Positions 25,191-33,705 of a stretch of 64,000 nucleotides of DNA are shown one piece after another. Position 1 is the stretch's first letter, and the number at the start of each line of letters is the position of its first letter. A program made the translations under genes and the position numbers. A model generated the notes under the pieces. It ran no database searches. It was not told where the DNA came from and was given only the letters and a program-made list of their open reading frames with translations. Source of the DNA: JANWZL01 sp041640815 (GTDB taxonomy: Bacteria; Pseudomonadota; Gammaproteobacteria; Burkholderiales; Thiobacillaceae); the NCBI GenBank assembly GCA_041640815.1, contig JBEPZO010000005.1, positions 1-64,000 on the forward strand, written 5' to 3'.

Positions 25191-26429
25191 ATGCCCTTAA
25201 TCCGCCCCTTTGCCGCCCTGCGCCCCGCCCCTGGACGCGCCCAAGAGGTCATCGCCCCGCCCTACGACGTGCTCGACACCGACGAGGCGCGGGCGCTGGC
25301 CCAAGGTCGGCCGTGGAGCTTTCTGCACATCTCGAAACCGGAGATCGACCTGCCTCGTGGCACCGACCCATACGCCCCGGAGGTCTATGCCAAGGCCGCC
25401 GAGAACCTCGAGCGCATGCTGCGCGCCGGCATCTTGCGCCGGGACGAGACGGCCTGTTATTACGCCTATCGGCTCGTGATGGGCGAACATGTGCAGACCG
25501 GCATCGTCGCCGTGGCGAGTGTGGCGGCCTACGACTCGAACCGCATCCGCAAGCACGAATACACCCGCCCCGACAAAGAAGACGACCGCGTCCGGCAGAT
25601 CACCGCCCTCAATGCCCAGACCGGGCCGGTGCTGCTCGCCCACCCGCCGGCGCCCGAGGTGGATGCTTTGCTCGCCGCCGCCACGGCGCGCGCGCCCGAT
25701 GCCGACGCCATCTCTGAGACCAACGTGCGCCACAGCCTGTGGGTGATTCGCGAGGCCGAGCTGATCCGGGAGCTGACCGCCCGCTTCGATGCCATGCCCG
25801 CGCTGTATATCGCCGATGGCCACCATCGCTCGGCCGCCGCCAGCCGGGTGTGCGCCGCACGGCGGGCGGCAAACCCGCAGCACACCGGCGAGGAGTCCTA
25901 TAACTATTTCCTGGCGGTGATCTTCCCCGCCCAGCAGATGCAGATCCTGGACTATAACCGCGTCGTCCGCGATCTGAACGGTTTGAGCGCGCCGGACTTC
26001 CTCAAGCGGCTAGCGGCCGCCTTCACGGTGGAGCCGGCGGCGGCAGCGGTCAAGCCTGGCCAAACGGGCGAATTCGGGATGTATCTTGCTGGCCGCTGGT
26101 ATCGGCTGCGCATCCAGCCGCAACTGGTGCCGGCCGACCCCGTCGAGCGCCTGGACGTCAGCCTCCTGCAAAACCATCTCATCGCCCCCGTCCTCGGCAT
26201 CAGCGACCCGCGCCGTGACAAACGCATCGATTTCGTCGGCGGCATCCGCGGTCTGAGCGAGCTTGAGCGCCGAGTGGACGCCGGCGAGATGGCGGTCGCT
26301 TTTTCGCTGCACCCGACGAGCATGGCGCAGTTGATGGCCGTGGCCGATGCCGGCCGGGTGATGCCGCCGAAATCCACTTGGTTCGAGCCCAAGCTGGCCG
26401 ACGGCATGGCCTCGCACGTGCTGGATTGA
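25191..26429 (+). CDS. DUF1015 family protein
   Basis: A 412-residue DUF1015 protein. It begins MPLIRPFAALRPAPG and continues with the family motif VIAPPYDVLD; ADGHHRSAAA and KRIDFVGG follow. The chemistry of DUF1015 is not known, although related serine-kinase-like folds have been noted. The ATG at 25191 was chosen for the family N-terminus and the upstream CCGGAG. A TACAAT at 25158-25163 may be the -10 element. yrfG begins 2 bases after its stop, so an operon with yrfG and the Crp-type gene is likely. Confidence 0.88.
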   Translation: MPLIRPFAALRPAPGRAQEVIAPPYDVLDTDEARALAQGRPWSFLHISKPEIDLPRGTDPYAPEVYAKAAENLERMLRAGILRRDETACYYAYRLVMGEHVQTGIVAVASVAAYDSNRIRKHEYTRPDKEDDRVRQITALNAQTGPVLLAHPPAPEVDALLAAATARAPDADAISETNVRHSLWVIREAELIRELTARFDAMPALYIADGHHRSAAASRVCAARRAANPQHTGEESYNYFLAVIFPAQQMQILDYNRVVRDLNGLSAPDFLKRLAAAFTVEPAAAAVKPGQTGEFGMYLAGRWYRLRIQPQLVPADPVERLDVSLLQNHLIAPVLGISDPRRDKRIDFVGGIRGLSELERRVDAGEMAVAFSLHPTSMAQLMAVADAGRVMPPKSTWFEPKLADGMASHVLD

Positions 26430-26431
26430 AC

Positions 26432-27103
26432 ATGCTCCTGCCTTGGTCGGAGATCGATACCGTCCTGCTCGACATGGACGGCACCTTGCTCGACCTGCAT
26501 TACGACAACCACTTCTGGCAGGTCTATGTGCCGGCCAAGTTCGCCGAAAAACACGGGTTGAACGAGCACGAGGCGAGGCAGGAATGCTTCCGGCGCTTTG
26601 CGGCGCAGGCCGGCACGCTCAACTGGTACTGCATCGATTTCTGGTCGAGGGAGCTTCAGCTCGACATCGCTCGGCTCAAGGAGGAGCTCGCCCACCTCAT
26701 CCGCGTCCATCCGGACGTGCCGGAATTTCTTGCCGAGGCAAAGGCCGCAGGCAAGCGCGTGGCATTGGTCACCAACGCGCACCACAAGGCGCTCGCGCTC
26801 AAAATGCAGCGCACCGGCCTCGCCGTACATTTCGATGCCCTTTACTGCGCACACCACTTCGGCCAGGCCAAGGAAAACCCAACCTTCTGGCAGGCCCTGC
26901 GGCAGGTCGAGCCCTTCGATCCCCGCCGCACCCTCTTGGTGGACGACAGCCTGCCAGTGCTGCACGCAGCGCGCACCTACGGCATCGCCCACCTCCTTGC
27001 CATCTACCGCCCTGACTCACGCCAGCCGACAAGAGAGGTGGCAGAATTCGAGGCCATCCACCGTTTCCGAGACATCATGCCTGTCTGCCCAAGCGTGCGA
27101 TGA
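26432..27103 (+). CDS. yrfG: GMP/IMP nucleotidase, HAD superfamily (YrfG-like)
   Basis: A 223-residue HAD phosphatase. Motif I is LLDMDGTLLDL, motif II VTNAHHK, and motif IV VDDSLPV. The helical cap sequence YDNHFWQVYVPAKFAEKHG is characteristic of YrfG, which dephosphorylates GMP and IMP in E. coli. The ATG at 26432 lies 2 bases after the DUF1015 stop. The stop overlaps the next gene in ATGA. Confidence 0.88.
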   Translation: MLLPWSEIDTVLLDMDGTLLDLHYDNHFWQVYVPAKFAEKHGLNEHEARQECFRRFAAQAGTLNWYCIDFWSRELQLDIARLKEELAHLIRVHPDVPEFLAEAKAAGKRVALVTNAHHKALALKMQRTGLAVHFDALYCAHHFGQAKENPTFWQALRQVEPFDPRRTLLVDDSLPVLHAARTYGIAHLLAIYRPDSRQPTREVAEFEAIHRFRDIMPVCPSVR

Positions 27104-27789
27104 AGACCCTCGACGAGCAAGCGCTCCAGCGGCTGCGACTGTGCTACCTATTTGCCGGCATGGACGGCGCGGCCTACCAGGCAGTGATCGACCATGCCCA
27201 CCTCGTGCGGCTTACGGCGGGGCAGACCCTTTTTCGGCAGGACGATCCGCTCACCGCCATCTACTGGGTGGTGGAGGGCCTGATCCGGCTCTACCGCGTC
27301 TCTCCCCAAGGGGAAGAAAAGGTCATCGACCTGGTTGGGCCCGGCCGCTCCTTCGCCGAGGCGGCGCTGTTCATGGGCGGGCACTATCCAGTGTGTGCCG
27401 CGGCCCAGAGCACCTCGAAAGTGATTGCCATCGACGCGGTTCATTTGAGAAACTGGCTGGCCGAAGACACGGAGCGTTGCTTCCGCCTCATGGCGGCGAT
27501 GAGCGCGCGCATGCACAAGCTGCTCACCGACATCGACCGATTGACCCTCATGAAGGGCGCAGATCGTTTGCTGCAGTATCTGCTCGACCACGCCGACCCC
27601 GACGAACAAGGCCGCCAGGTGGTGGAACTGGAAGCGCCCAAGCAGGTCATCGCCTCGCACCTTGGCATCAAGCCGGAGACCTTTTCGCGGCTCATGCACA
27701 AGCTCGCCGAGCAGGGGTGCATCGCGGTGCAAGGCAACCGGATTTATCTCAACGACCCAGAACGCCTGCGGCTAGGCCACGCCGAGTAA
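27100..27789 (+). CDS. Crp/Fnr family transcriptional regulator
   Basis: A 229-residue regulator with a cyclic-nucleotide-binding-type sensor domain at about residues 10-130 (LTAGQTLFRQDDPLTAIYWV) and a winged HTH near 160-220 (VIASHLGIKPETFSRLMHKL). It lacks the N-terminal four-cysteine iron-sulfur set of Fnr, and its overall shape resembles DNR/NnrR-type NO-responsive regulators, so a haem- or NO-linked role is possible but not shown. It overlaps yrfG by 4 bp. Confidence 0.85.
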   Translation: MKTLDEQALQRLRLCYLFAGMDGAAYQAVIDHAHLVRLTAGQTLFRQDDPLTAIYWVVEGLIRLYRVSPQGEEKVIDLVGPGRSFAEAALFMGGHYPVCAAAQSTSKVIAIDAVHLRNWLAEDTERCFRLMAAMSARMHKLLTDIDRLTLMKGADRLLQYLLDHADPDEQGRQVVELEAPKQVIASHLGIKPETFSRLMHKLAEQGCIAVQGNRIYLNDPERLRLGHAE

Positions 27790-27798
27790 CGACTCCGC

Positions 27799-28272
27799 TC
27801 AAGCGGCGCGGCGCTCCAGGGCGTCCAGCCGGCGATCCAGCTCCCGCACCCAATTCTCCAGCCCGACGTGCTCATCGCGCCGTACGATCACCTCATAGAG
27901 GCGATCGAGGCGCCGAGTAAACTCGGCGCGCACCTCATCGATGCGGGCGATGAAATCGGTTTGCGCTTTGTCCAGGCGCAGGTTGGTCTCGTTGATGCGG
28001 CCGGCAAGCTCCGCTTGTAGCCAGTCCATACGCTTGTTGGTCTCGTCGATGCGCCTGTTGGTCTCGTCGATGCGCTTGTTGGTCTCGTCGATGCGACCGA
28101 TGAGGTCGGCTTGAAGCTTGTCGATGCGCTTGTTGGTGTCATCGATGCGTCGGCTCTGGTCCACGAGGTGCAGGTCGATACTGTTGAGCCGCTCGCGGAT
28201 GGCCGATTGCTCCTGACGAATCGCGTCGAGTTCAGGGATGAGGAAGTCTTTGAGCTGTTGCAGCAGTTCCAT
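27799..28272 (-). CDS. Coiled-coil protein with RIDETNKR-type repeats
   Basis: A 157-residue protein dominated by a coiled coil (about residues 15-130). The seven-residue unit RIDETNK/RIDETNR is repeated in tandem near residues 60-80 and in diverged form on both sides. It has no signal peptide or membrane segment, and a charged tail ends RELDRRLDALERRAA. It converges on the Crp-type gene with 9 bp between them. Function unknown; a structural or scaffold role would fit. Confidence 0.7.
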   Translation of the reverse strand: MELLQQLKDFLIPELDAIRQEQSAIRERLNSIDLHLVDQSRRIDDTNKRIDKLQADLIGRIDETNKRIDETNRRIDETNKRMDWLQAELAGRINETNLRLDKAQTDFIARIDEVRAEFTRRLDRLYEVIVRRDEHVGLENWVRELDRRLDALERRAA

Positions 28273-28351
28273 CTTCAGGCGCAGCAGTGGTGGCGGATTA
28301 CTAGCCTCAGTCTAGCACAATGGCGGGGAAGGGTTTAACTCGCCATCGACC

Positions 28352-28726
28352 TCAGGGCTCCAGGATCAAGGCAGCAGCCACTCGCCGGCCATCAGCCGCC
28401 AGAATGTTGTAAGTGCGGCACGCGGCATGGCTGTCCATCACCTCCAGGCCAATGCCGCGTCTGGCTGGCTCGGCCATCAGGGCGGGGGGCGGGAAGCGTT
28501 GGCGCCGGCCGGTGCCCAGCAGCACGATCTCTGGTTTGAGCTCGAGCAGCAGGCCGAGGTGTTCGGCGGTCAAGGCAGTCAACTCCGGCACCGGCCAATC
28601 GGGGATCACCCGCTCGGGCAGCAGGATCAGGCTTGCCTCGAAGCGGCGCCGGTCGACTTCGACGTAGCCATGGCCGTAACCGGTGACCCAATGCACGCCG
28701 CTGGCCGTGGCCAGATGCAGTTTCAT
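28352..28726 (-). CDS. Mth938-like (DUF498) domain protein
   Basis: A 124-residue protein of the Mth938/AAMDC family. Family features are GYGHGYVEVDRRRFEASLIL near the start, EIVLLGTGRRQRFPPP in the middle, and GLEVMDSHAACRTYNILAADGR near the end. Bacterial members have no assigned activity. It is divergent from alaC, with 75 bp between the starts. Confidence 0.85.
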   Translation of the reverse strand: MKLHLATASGVHWVTGYGHGYVEVDRRRFEASLILLPERVIPDWPVPELTALTAEHLGLLLELKPEIVLLGTGRRQRFPPPALMAEPARRGIGLEVMDSHAACRTYNILAADGRRVAAALILEP

Positions 28727-28801
28727 GGACGTAAGGCGCGAAATTGCCCGAAAATTCAGCGTTCAGGTAAGATTACACTCTTTTTCGACGTCTCGTCAGC
28801 G

Positions 28802-29989
28802 ATGGACGATTTTCCACGCATCAAGCGCCTGCCGCCCTACGTCTTCAACATCACCGGCGACCTCAAGATGGCCGCCCGGCGACGGGGTGAGGACATCATC
28901 GACTTCGGCATGGGTAACCCCGACCAGCCGACGCCGCCGCACATCGTCGACAAACTGATCGAGACCGCACGCCGCGGCGATACCCACCGCTACTCGATGT
29001 CCAAAGGCATCCCGCGGCTGAGGAAGGCGATCACCAACTGGTACAAGACCCGCTACGACGTCGACCTCGACCCGGAAAGGGAGGCCATCGTCACCATCGG
29101 CTCCAAGGAGGGCATCGCCCATCTGGCGCTAGCCACCCTCGACCAGGGCGACATCGTGCTGGTGCCCAACCCGAGCTACCCCATCCACATCTACGGACCG
29201 GTGATCGCCGGCGCCGACATCCGCCACATCCCGATGACGCCGGGCGTGGACTTCTTCCAGGAGATGGAGACGGCGATCCGCAATCACTGGCCGAAGCCGA
29301 AGATGCTGATCCTCAATTTCCCGTCCAACCCCACCACCCAGTGCGTGGAGCTCGAGTTCTTCGAGAAGGTGGTGGCCATGGCCAAGGAATACGGCATCTG
29401 GGTGGTGCACGACCTGGCCTATGCCGACATCGTCTTCGACGGCTATCGTGCCCCTTCCATCTTGCAAGTTGAGGGGGCGAAGGACATCGCGGTGGAATTT
29501 TTCACCCTGTCCAAGAGCTACAACATGCCGGGCTGGCGGGTGGGCTTCATGTGTGGAAATGCCACCCTGTGCGCCGCCCTGGCGCGCATCAAGAGCTACC
29601 ACGACTACGGCACCTTTACCCCCATCCAGGTCGCCGCCATCACCGCCTTGGAAGGGCCGCAGGATTGCGTGCGCGACATCTGCGACATGTACCGTCGGCG
29701 CCGTGACGCGCTGGTCAAGGGCTTGAACGAGATCGGCTGGAAGATCAAGCCGCCCAAGGCGACCATGTTCATCTGGGCCCCCATCCCGGAGCCCTATGCC
29801 GCGCTCAAGTCACTCGAGTTTTCCAAGAAGCTCCTCAGCGAGGCCAAGGTAGCGGTGTCGCCGGGGGTCGGATTCGGCGAATACGGCGACGACCACGTCA
29901 GGTTCTCGCTCATCGAGAACGAGCACCGCATCAGGCAGGCCATCCGCGGCCTGCGCGACATGTTCAGGAAAGACGGATTGTACAAATGA
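28802..29989 (+). CDS. alaC: Alanine transaminase AlaC-type aminotransferase
   Basis: A 395-residue fold-type I PLP aminotransferase beginning MDDFPRIKRLPPYVFNI. The Schiff-base lysine is K238 in TLSKSYNMPGWRVG. It makes alanine from pyruvate and glutamate and, in many betaproteobacteria, sits directly before hom-thrC as here. Its stop overlaps the hom start in ATGA. The ATG at 28802 was preferred over in-frame upstream codons that run into the divergent gene. Confidence 0.93.
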   Translation: MDDFPRIKRLPPYVFNITGDLKMAARRRGEDIIDFGMGNPDQPTPPHIVDKLIETARRGDTHRYSMSKGIPRLRKAITNWYKTRYDVDLDPEREAIVTIGSKEGIAHLALATLDQGDIVLVPNPSYPIHIYGPVIAGADIRHIPMTPGVDFFQEMETAIRNHWPKPKMLILNFPSNPTTQCVELEFFEKVVAMAKEYGIWVVHDLAYADIVFDGYRAPSILQVEGAKDIAVEFFTLSKSYNMPGWRVGFMCGNATLCAALARIKSYHDYGTFTPIQVAAITALEGPQDCVRDICDMYRRRRDALVKGLNEIGWKIKPPKATMFIWAPIPEPYAALKSLEFSKKLLSEAKVAVSPGVGFGEYGDDHVRFSLIENEHRIRQAIRGLRDMFRKDGLYK

Positions 29990-31302
29990 AGCCCATCCAT
30001 GTCGGTTTGCTGGGTCTGGGGACCGTCGGTGGCGGCACGCTCACCGTGCTGCGCCGCAATGAGGCAGAGATTGCCCGCCGCGCCGGCCGCCGCATCGTCG
30101 TCACCCATGCCGCGGTGCGCAACGTCGAGCGCGCCCACGGCAAATACGCCGCCGAGGGGCTGACCATCACCGATGATCCGACGCTGATCGTCAACCACCC
30201 CGACATCGACATCGTGGTCGAGCTCATCGGCGGCATCTCGCCAGCGAAGGAGCTGGTGCTCGCGGCCATCGCCAACGGCAAGCACGTGGTCACCGCCAAC
30301 AAGGCCCTGATCGCCAAGCATGGCAACGAGATCTTCAGCCGCGCCCAGGCGCAGGGGGTGATGGTCGCCTTCGAGGCCGCGGTGGCGGGCGGCATCCCGA
30401 TCATCAAGGCGATCCGCGAGGGGCTGTCCGCCAACCGCATCGAGTGGCTGGCCGGCATCATCAACGGCACCTGCAACTTCATCCTGTCGCAGATGCGTGC
30501 GGAGGGACGCGCCTTCGACGACGTGCTCAAGGAGGCCCAGGCCAAGGGCTATGCCGAGGCCGACCCCACCTTCGACATCGAAGGCATCGACGCCGCCCAC
30601 AAGATCACCATCCTGTCGGCCATTGCCTTCGGTGTGCCGATGCAGTTCGATGCCGCGCACATCGAGGGGATCTCCAAGCTGGAGGCAATCGACATCCGCT
30701 ACGCGGAACAGCTCGGCTACCGCATCAAGCTTTTGGGCATCACCAAACGGCATGCAAACGGCATCGAGCTCAGGGTCCACCCCACCCTGATCCCGGCCAA
30801 GCGGCTGATCGCCAACGTCGAAGGGGTGATGAACGCCGTGCTGGTGAAGGGCGACGCCGTCGGCGCCACCCTCTACTATGGCGCCGGCGCCGGTGCGGAG
30901 CCCACGGCCAGCGCCGTGGTGGCCGATCTGGTCGACGTCACGCGGCTGCATACCGCCGACCCCAATCATCGGGTGCCGCACCTGGCCTTCCAGCCCGATC
31001 AGCTCGCCGACCTCAGGGTGCTGCCGATGGAAGAGGTGGACTGCGCCTGCTACCTGCGCATGCGGGCGCTCGACAAGCCCGGCGTGTTGGCCGACATCAC
31101 GCGCATCCTCGCCGATCTCGACATCTCCATCGAGGCCGTGATCCAACGCGAGCCCGAAGAAGGCGAAAACCAGACCGATGTCGTGATGCTCACCCATCTC
31201 GCCAAGGAGCGGGCGGTCAATGCCGCCATCGAACGCATCGAGGCGCTCGACAGCGTCGTCGGCCGCGTCGTCCGGATCCGCATGGAGCCGCTAAATGGCT
31301 GA
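29986..31302 (+). CDS. hom: Homoserine dehydrogenase
   Basis: A 438-residue enzyme reducing aspartate semialdehyde to homoserine for Thr and Met synthesis. The NAD(P)-binding loop is GLGTVGGG (residues 8-15). The catalytic region includes AAVAGGIPIIKAIREGL and INGTCNFIL. A C-terminal ACT domain near 350-430 (RALDKPGVLADITRIL) suggests feedback control by threonine. It overlaps alaC by 4 bp and thrC by 8 bp. Confidence 0.97.
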   Translation: MKPIHVGLLGLGTVGGGTLTVLRRNEAEIARRAGRRIVVTHAAVRNVERAHGKYAAEGLTITDDPTLIVNHPDIDIVVELIGGISPAKELVLAAIANGKHVVTANKALIAKHGNEIFSRAQAQGVMVAFEAAVAGGIPIIKAIREGLSANRIEWLAGIINGTCNFILSQMRAEGRAFDDVLKEAQAKGYAEADPTFDIEGIDAAHKITILSAIAFGVPMQFDAAHIEGISKLEAIDIRYAEQLGYRIKLLGITKRHANGIELRVHPTLIPAKRLIANVEGVMNAVLVKGDAVGATLYYGAGAGAEPTASAVVADLVDVTRLHTADPNHRVPHLAFQPDQLADLRVLPMEEVDCACYLRMRALDKPGVLADITRILADLDISIEAVIQREPEEGENQTDVVMLTHLAKERAVNAAIERIEALDSVVGRVVRIRMEPLNG

Positions 31303-32737
31303 AATGTATTACGTGAGCACCCGTGGCCAGGCGGGCAGGCAGAGCTTCCTCGACATCCTGCTTGGCGGGCTGGCGCCCGATGGCGGCCTGTACGTGCCCG
31401 AGCGCTACCCGCGTTTCACCGCCGAGGAGCTCGCCGCCCTGCGCGGCATGGGCTACCGCGAGCTCGCCTTCGCCGTGCTCTCGCGCTTCATCAGCGACAT
31501 CCCGGCCGACGAACTGCGCCAACTCATCGACCGCACCTACACCGCCGCCACCTTCTGCCATGGCCGCCCCGATTCGGACTGCACCCAGATCACACCGGTG
31601 CGGCGGCTGGAAGACGGCCTCTACCTTTTGGAACTGTCCAACGGCCCCACGCTCGCCTTCAAGGACATGGCGATGCAGCTGTTGGGCAACCTGTTCGAAT
31701 ACGCCCTGACCAAGGCCGGACGCGACCTCAACATCCTCGGCGCCACCTCCGGCGACACCGGTTCCGCCGCCGAGTACGCCATGCGTGGCAAGCGCAACGT
31801 GCGCGTGTTCATGCTCGCCCCGGTGCACGGTCTGACGCGATTCCAGCAGGCGCAGATGTGGTCGCTGCAGGACGCCAACATCCACAACATCGCCATCCGC
31901 GGCGTCTTCGACGACTGCCAGGACATCGTCAAGCGCGTCTCGAACGACCTTGAATTCAAGACCCGCTACCGCATCGGCGCGGTCAACTCGATCAACTGGG
32001 CGAGGGTCGCCGCGCAGGTGGTCTATTACTTCAAGGCCTATTTCGCCGTCACCGCGCACGACGCTGAGACGGTCAGCTTCTCCGTGCCTTCGGGCAATTT
32101 CGGCAATGTCTGCGCCGGCCACATCGCCCGCATGCTGGGCCTGCCCATCCGTCGCCTGATCGTCGCCACCAATGAAAACGACGTGCTGGACGAGTTTTTC
32201 CGCACCGGCGTCTATCGCCCACGCAGCGCCGCCGAGATCGTGCATACCTCAAGCCCGTCGATGGACATCTCCAAGGCCTCCAACTTCGAGCGCTTCGTCT
32301 TCGACTTGAGCGGCCGCGATGCCGAGCGGGTGCGCCGCCTGTGGGCAGCGGTGGACCGTGGGCAGCCGATCGACCTCGCAGCCGAGGGCCTGTTCGAGCG
32401 CGTGGCCGAATTCGGTTTCACCTCCGGCACCAGCACCCACGCCAACCGCCTCGCCACCATCCGCATGGTCTGGGAGCGGTATGGCACCATGATCGACACC
32501 CACACCGCCGATGGACTGAAGGTGGGCCTGGAACACCGTGAGCCCGGCGTGCCGCTCGTTTGCCTGGAGACGGCCTTGCCGGCCAAGTTCGAGGATACCA
32601 TTCGCGAGGCCCTGGGGCGCGCCCCCGAGCGCCCAGCGGGGTTTGAGGATCTGGAGTTGAGGCCACAGCGCGTCGTGGAGATGGACGCCGATGCCGAGGC
32701 CGTGAAGGCCTACATCGCCGAGCATGCCGGCGCTTGA
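31295..32737 (+). CDS. thrC: Threonine synthase
   Basis: A 480-residue PLP enzyme converting phosphohomoserine to threonine. The N-terminal motif is MYYVSTRGQAG; the PLP lysine is K123 in TLAFKDMAMQLLGN; SGDTGSAAEYAM follows. Length and motifs fit the longer, E. coli/yeast-type class. It overlaps hom by 8 bp. Its last 14 bases overlap the predicted start of the secreted RNase gene. Confidence 0.96.
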   Translation: MAEMYYVSTRGQAGRQSFLDILLGGLAPDGGLYVPERYPRFTAEELAALRGMGYRELAFAVLSRFISDIPADELRQLIDRTYTAATFCHGRPDSDCTQITPVRRLEDGLYLLELSNGPTLAFKDMAMQLLGNLFEYALTKAGRDLNILGATSGDTGSAAEYAMRGKRNVRVFMLAPVHGLTRFQQAQMWSLQDANIHNIAIRGVFDDCQDIVKRVSNDLEFKTRYRIGAVNSINWARVAAQVVYYFKAYFAVTAHDAETVSFSVPSGNFGNVCAGHIARMLGLPIRRLIVATNENDVLDEFFRTGVYRPRSAAEIVHTSSPSMDISKASNFERFVFDLSGRDAERVRRLWAAVDRGQPIDLAAEGLFERVAEFGFTSGTSTHANRLATIRMVWERYGTMIDTHTADGLKVGLEHREPGVPLVCLETALPAKFEDTIREALGRAPERPAGFEDLELRPQRVVEMDADAEAVKAYIAEHAGA

Positions 32738-33179
32738 GGGCAGGACGGTCGGCGCACCTTTGAGTTCAGGCTTCACGGGCAGCCACGAAAGGCGGCTGCG
32801 CCGCGGTTTCCTGGCCCGGCTGATCGGCCTGATCTCGCTCAGTCTGGTTGCCGTTTTGCCGGCGGTGGCAGTGGCCTTCTGGCAGGCCGACGCTCCTGCC
32901 GCGCAGGCAGACATCCATGTCTCTGAGCTGCCGCCAGCAGCCCGCCAGACCCTGGCGCGCATCAAACAAGGCGGGCCCTTTCCCTATGCCAAGGACGGCA
33001 GCGTGTTTCACAACCGCGAGGGCCGGCTGCCTGCCAGGCCGCGCGGCTACTACCGTGAGTACACCGTCCCCACCCCCGGCGCGCGCGACCGGGGCGCCCG
33101 CCGCATCGTCGCCGGCCGCGACGGCGACTTTTGGTATACGGCCGATCATTACCGAACCTTCCAGCGCATCCGGGAGTGA
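32724..33179 (+). CDS. Secreted guanyl-specific ribonuclease (RNase Sa/barnase superfamily)
   Basis: A 151-residue protein. A basic start and hydrophobic segment at about residues 24-52 (RRLRRGFLARLIGLISLSLV) form a signal peptide or anchor. The catalytic domain (about 65-151) shows the family pattern with likely Glu112 (YYREYTV), Arg126/127 (GARRIVAG) and His142 (TADHYRTF). The product would cleave RNA in the periplasm or outside the cell. A barstar-like inhibitor starts 1 base after its stop. It overlaps thrC by 14 bp, so it is read from the thr operon. A shorter start is possible. Confidence 0.85.
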   Translation: MPALEGRTVGAPLSSGFTGSHERRLRRGFLARLIGLISLSLVAVLPAVAVAFWQADAPAAQADIHVSELPPAARQTLARIKQGGPFPYAKDGSVFHNREGRLPARPRGYYREYTVPTPGARDRGARRIVAGRDGDFWYTADHYRTFQRIRE

Positions 33180-33180
33180 C

Positions 33181-33654
33181 ATGGCAACCTTGCGCGAGAT
33201 CCTCGACAACCCCGCCCATAACGGCGTCTATTGGCTGGTAGACGCTACGGCCGCGGATCCGGCCGCTGCGCCCGCCCGCCTAGGCCTGCCGAGCGAGCGG
33301 ACGAGCCGCCGTGATGCGGACATCCTGGCAAGCGCCCACATCCGGCGTTTGGATGCCCGCCTCCACCCCGACAAGGAGGGTTTGCTTGCGGCCATCGGGC
33401 ACGCCCTCGATTTCCCGGCCTACTATGGCAAGAACTGGGATGCGCTCGAGGAGTGCTTAAACGACCTCTCCTGGTTAACGGGGCCGGTGATCGTCCTGAT
33501 CGAACATGCCGATGCCCTCGCACCGCCGACGCTGACCACGCTCAAGGACATCTGGGCCGAGGCCGCGGCCGCCTGGGCGGAGGCGGGGCGTAGCTGCGTG
33601 CTGCTGCTTGCGGGGAGCGAGGACGCAGCGCCGGCGGACATCATCCGTCTCTAG
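33181..33654 (+). CDS. Barstar family ribonuclease inhibitor
   Basis: A 157-residue cytoplasmic protein without a signal peptide. The barstar fold is marked by GHALDFPAYYGKNWDALEEC and then DLSWL and ADALAP. It extends about 60 residues beyond classical 90-residue barstar, mainly at the N-terminus. Barstars bind and block cognate barnase-type RNases before export. Its position one base after the RNase gene makes that RNase the obvious partner. A strong hairpin follows at 33680-33701. Confidence 0.87.
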   Translation: MATLREILDNPAHNGVYWLVDATAADPAAAPARLGLPSERTSRRDADILASAHIRRLDARLHPDKEGLLAAIGHALDFPAYYGKNWDALEECLNDLSWLTGPVIVLIEHADALAPPTLTTLKDIWAEAAAAWAEAGRSCVLLLAGSEDAAPADIIRL

Positions 33655-33679
33655 CGCTTGTGGGCGGGGTGATCGGTAA

Positions 33680-33701
33680 CAGCCCCCTCTGGCGGGGGCT
33701 G
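33680..33701. terminator. Hairpin terminator between convergent barstar and DEAD-box genes
   Basis: CAGCCCCC at 33680-33687 pairs with GGGGGCTG at 33694-33701 around a 6-base loop (TCTGGC). GGTAA before the stem and TTACC after it can extend the pairing with a bulge. T-tracts are short, but the position between two convergent 3' ends supports a bidirectional terminator. Confidence 0.6.
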
Positions 33702-33705
33702 CCGT

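Noticed and set aside
29794..31197. 467-codon minus-strand frame opposite hom and alaC
   Set aside because: Its composition (His, Asp and Gly repeats) is typical of the antisense of GC-rich genes, and both sense genes are complete.
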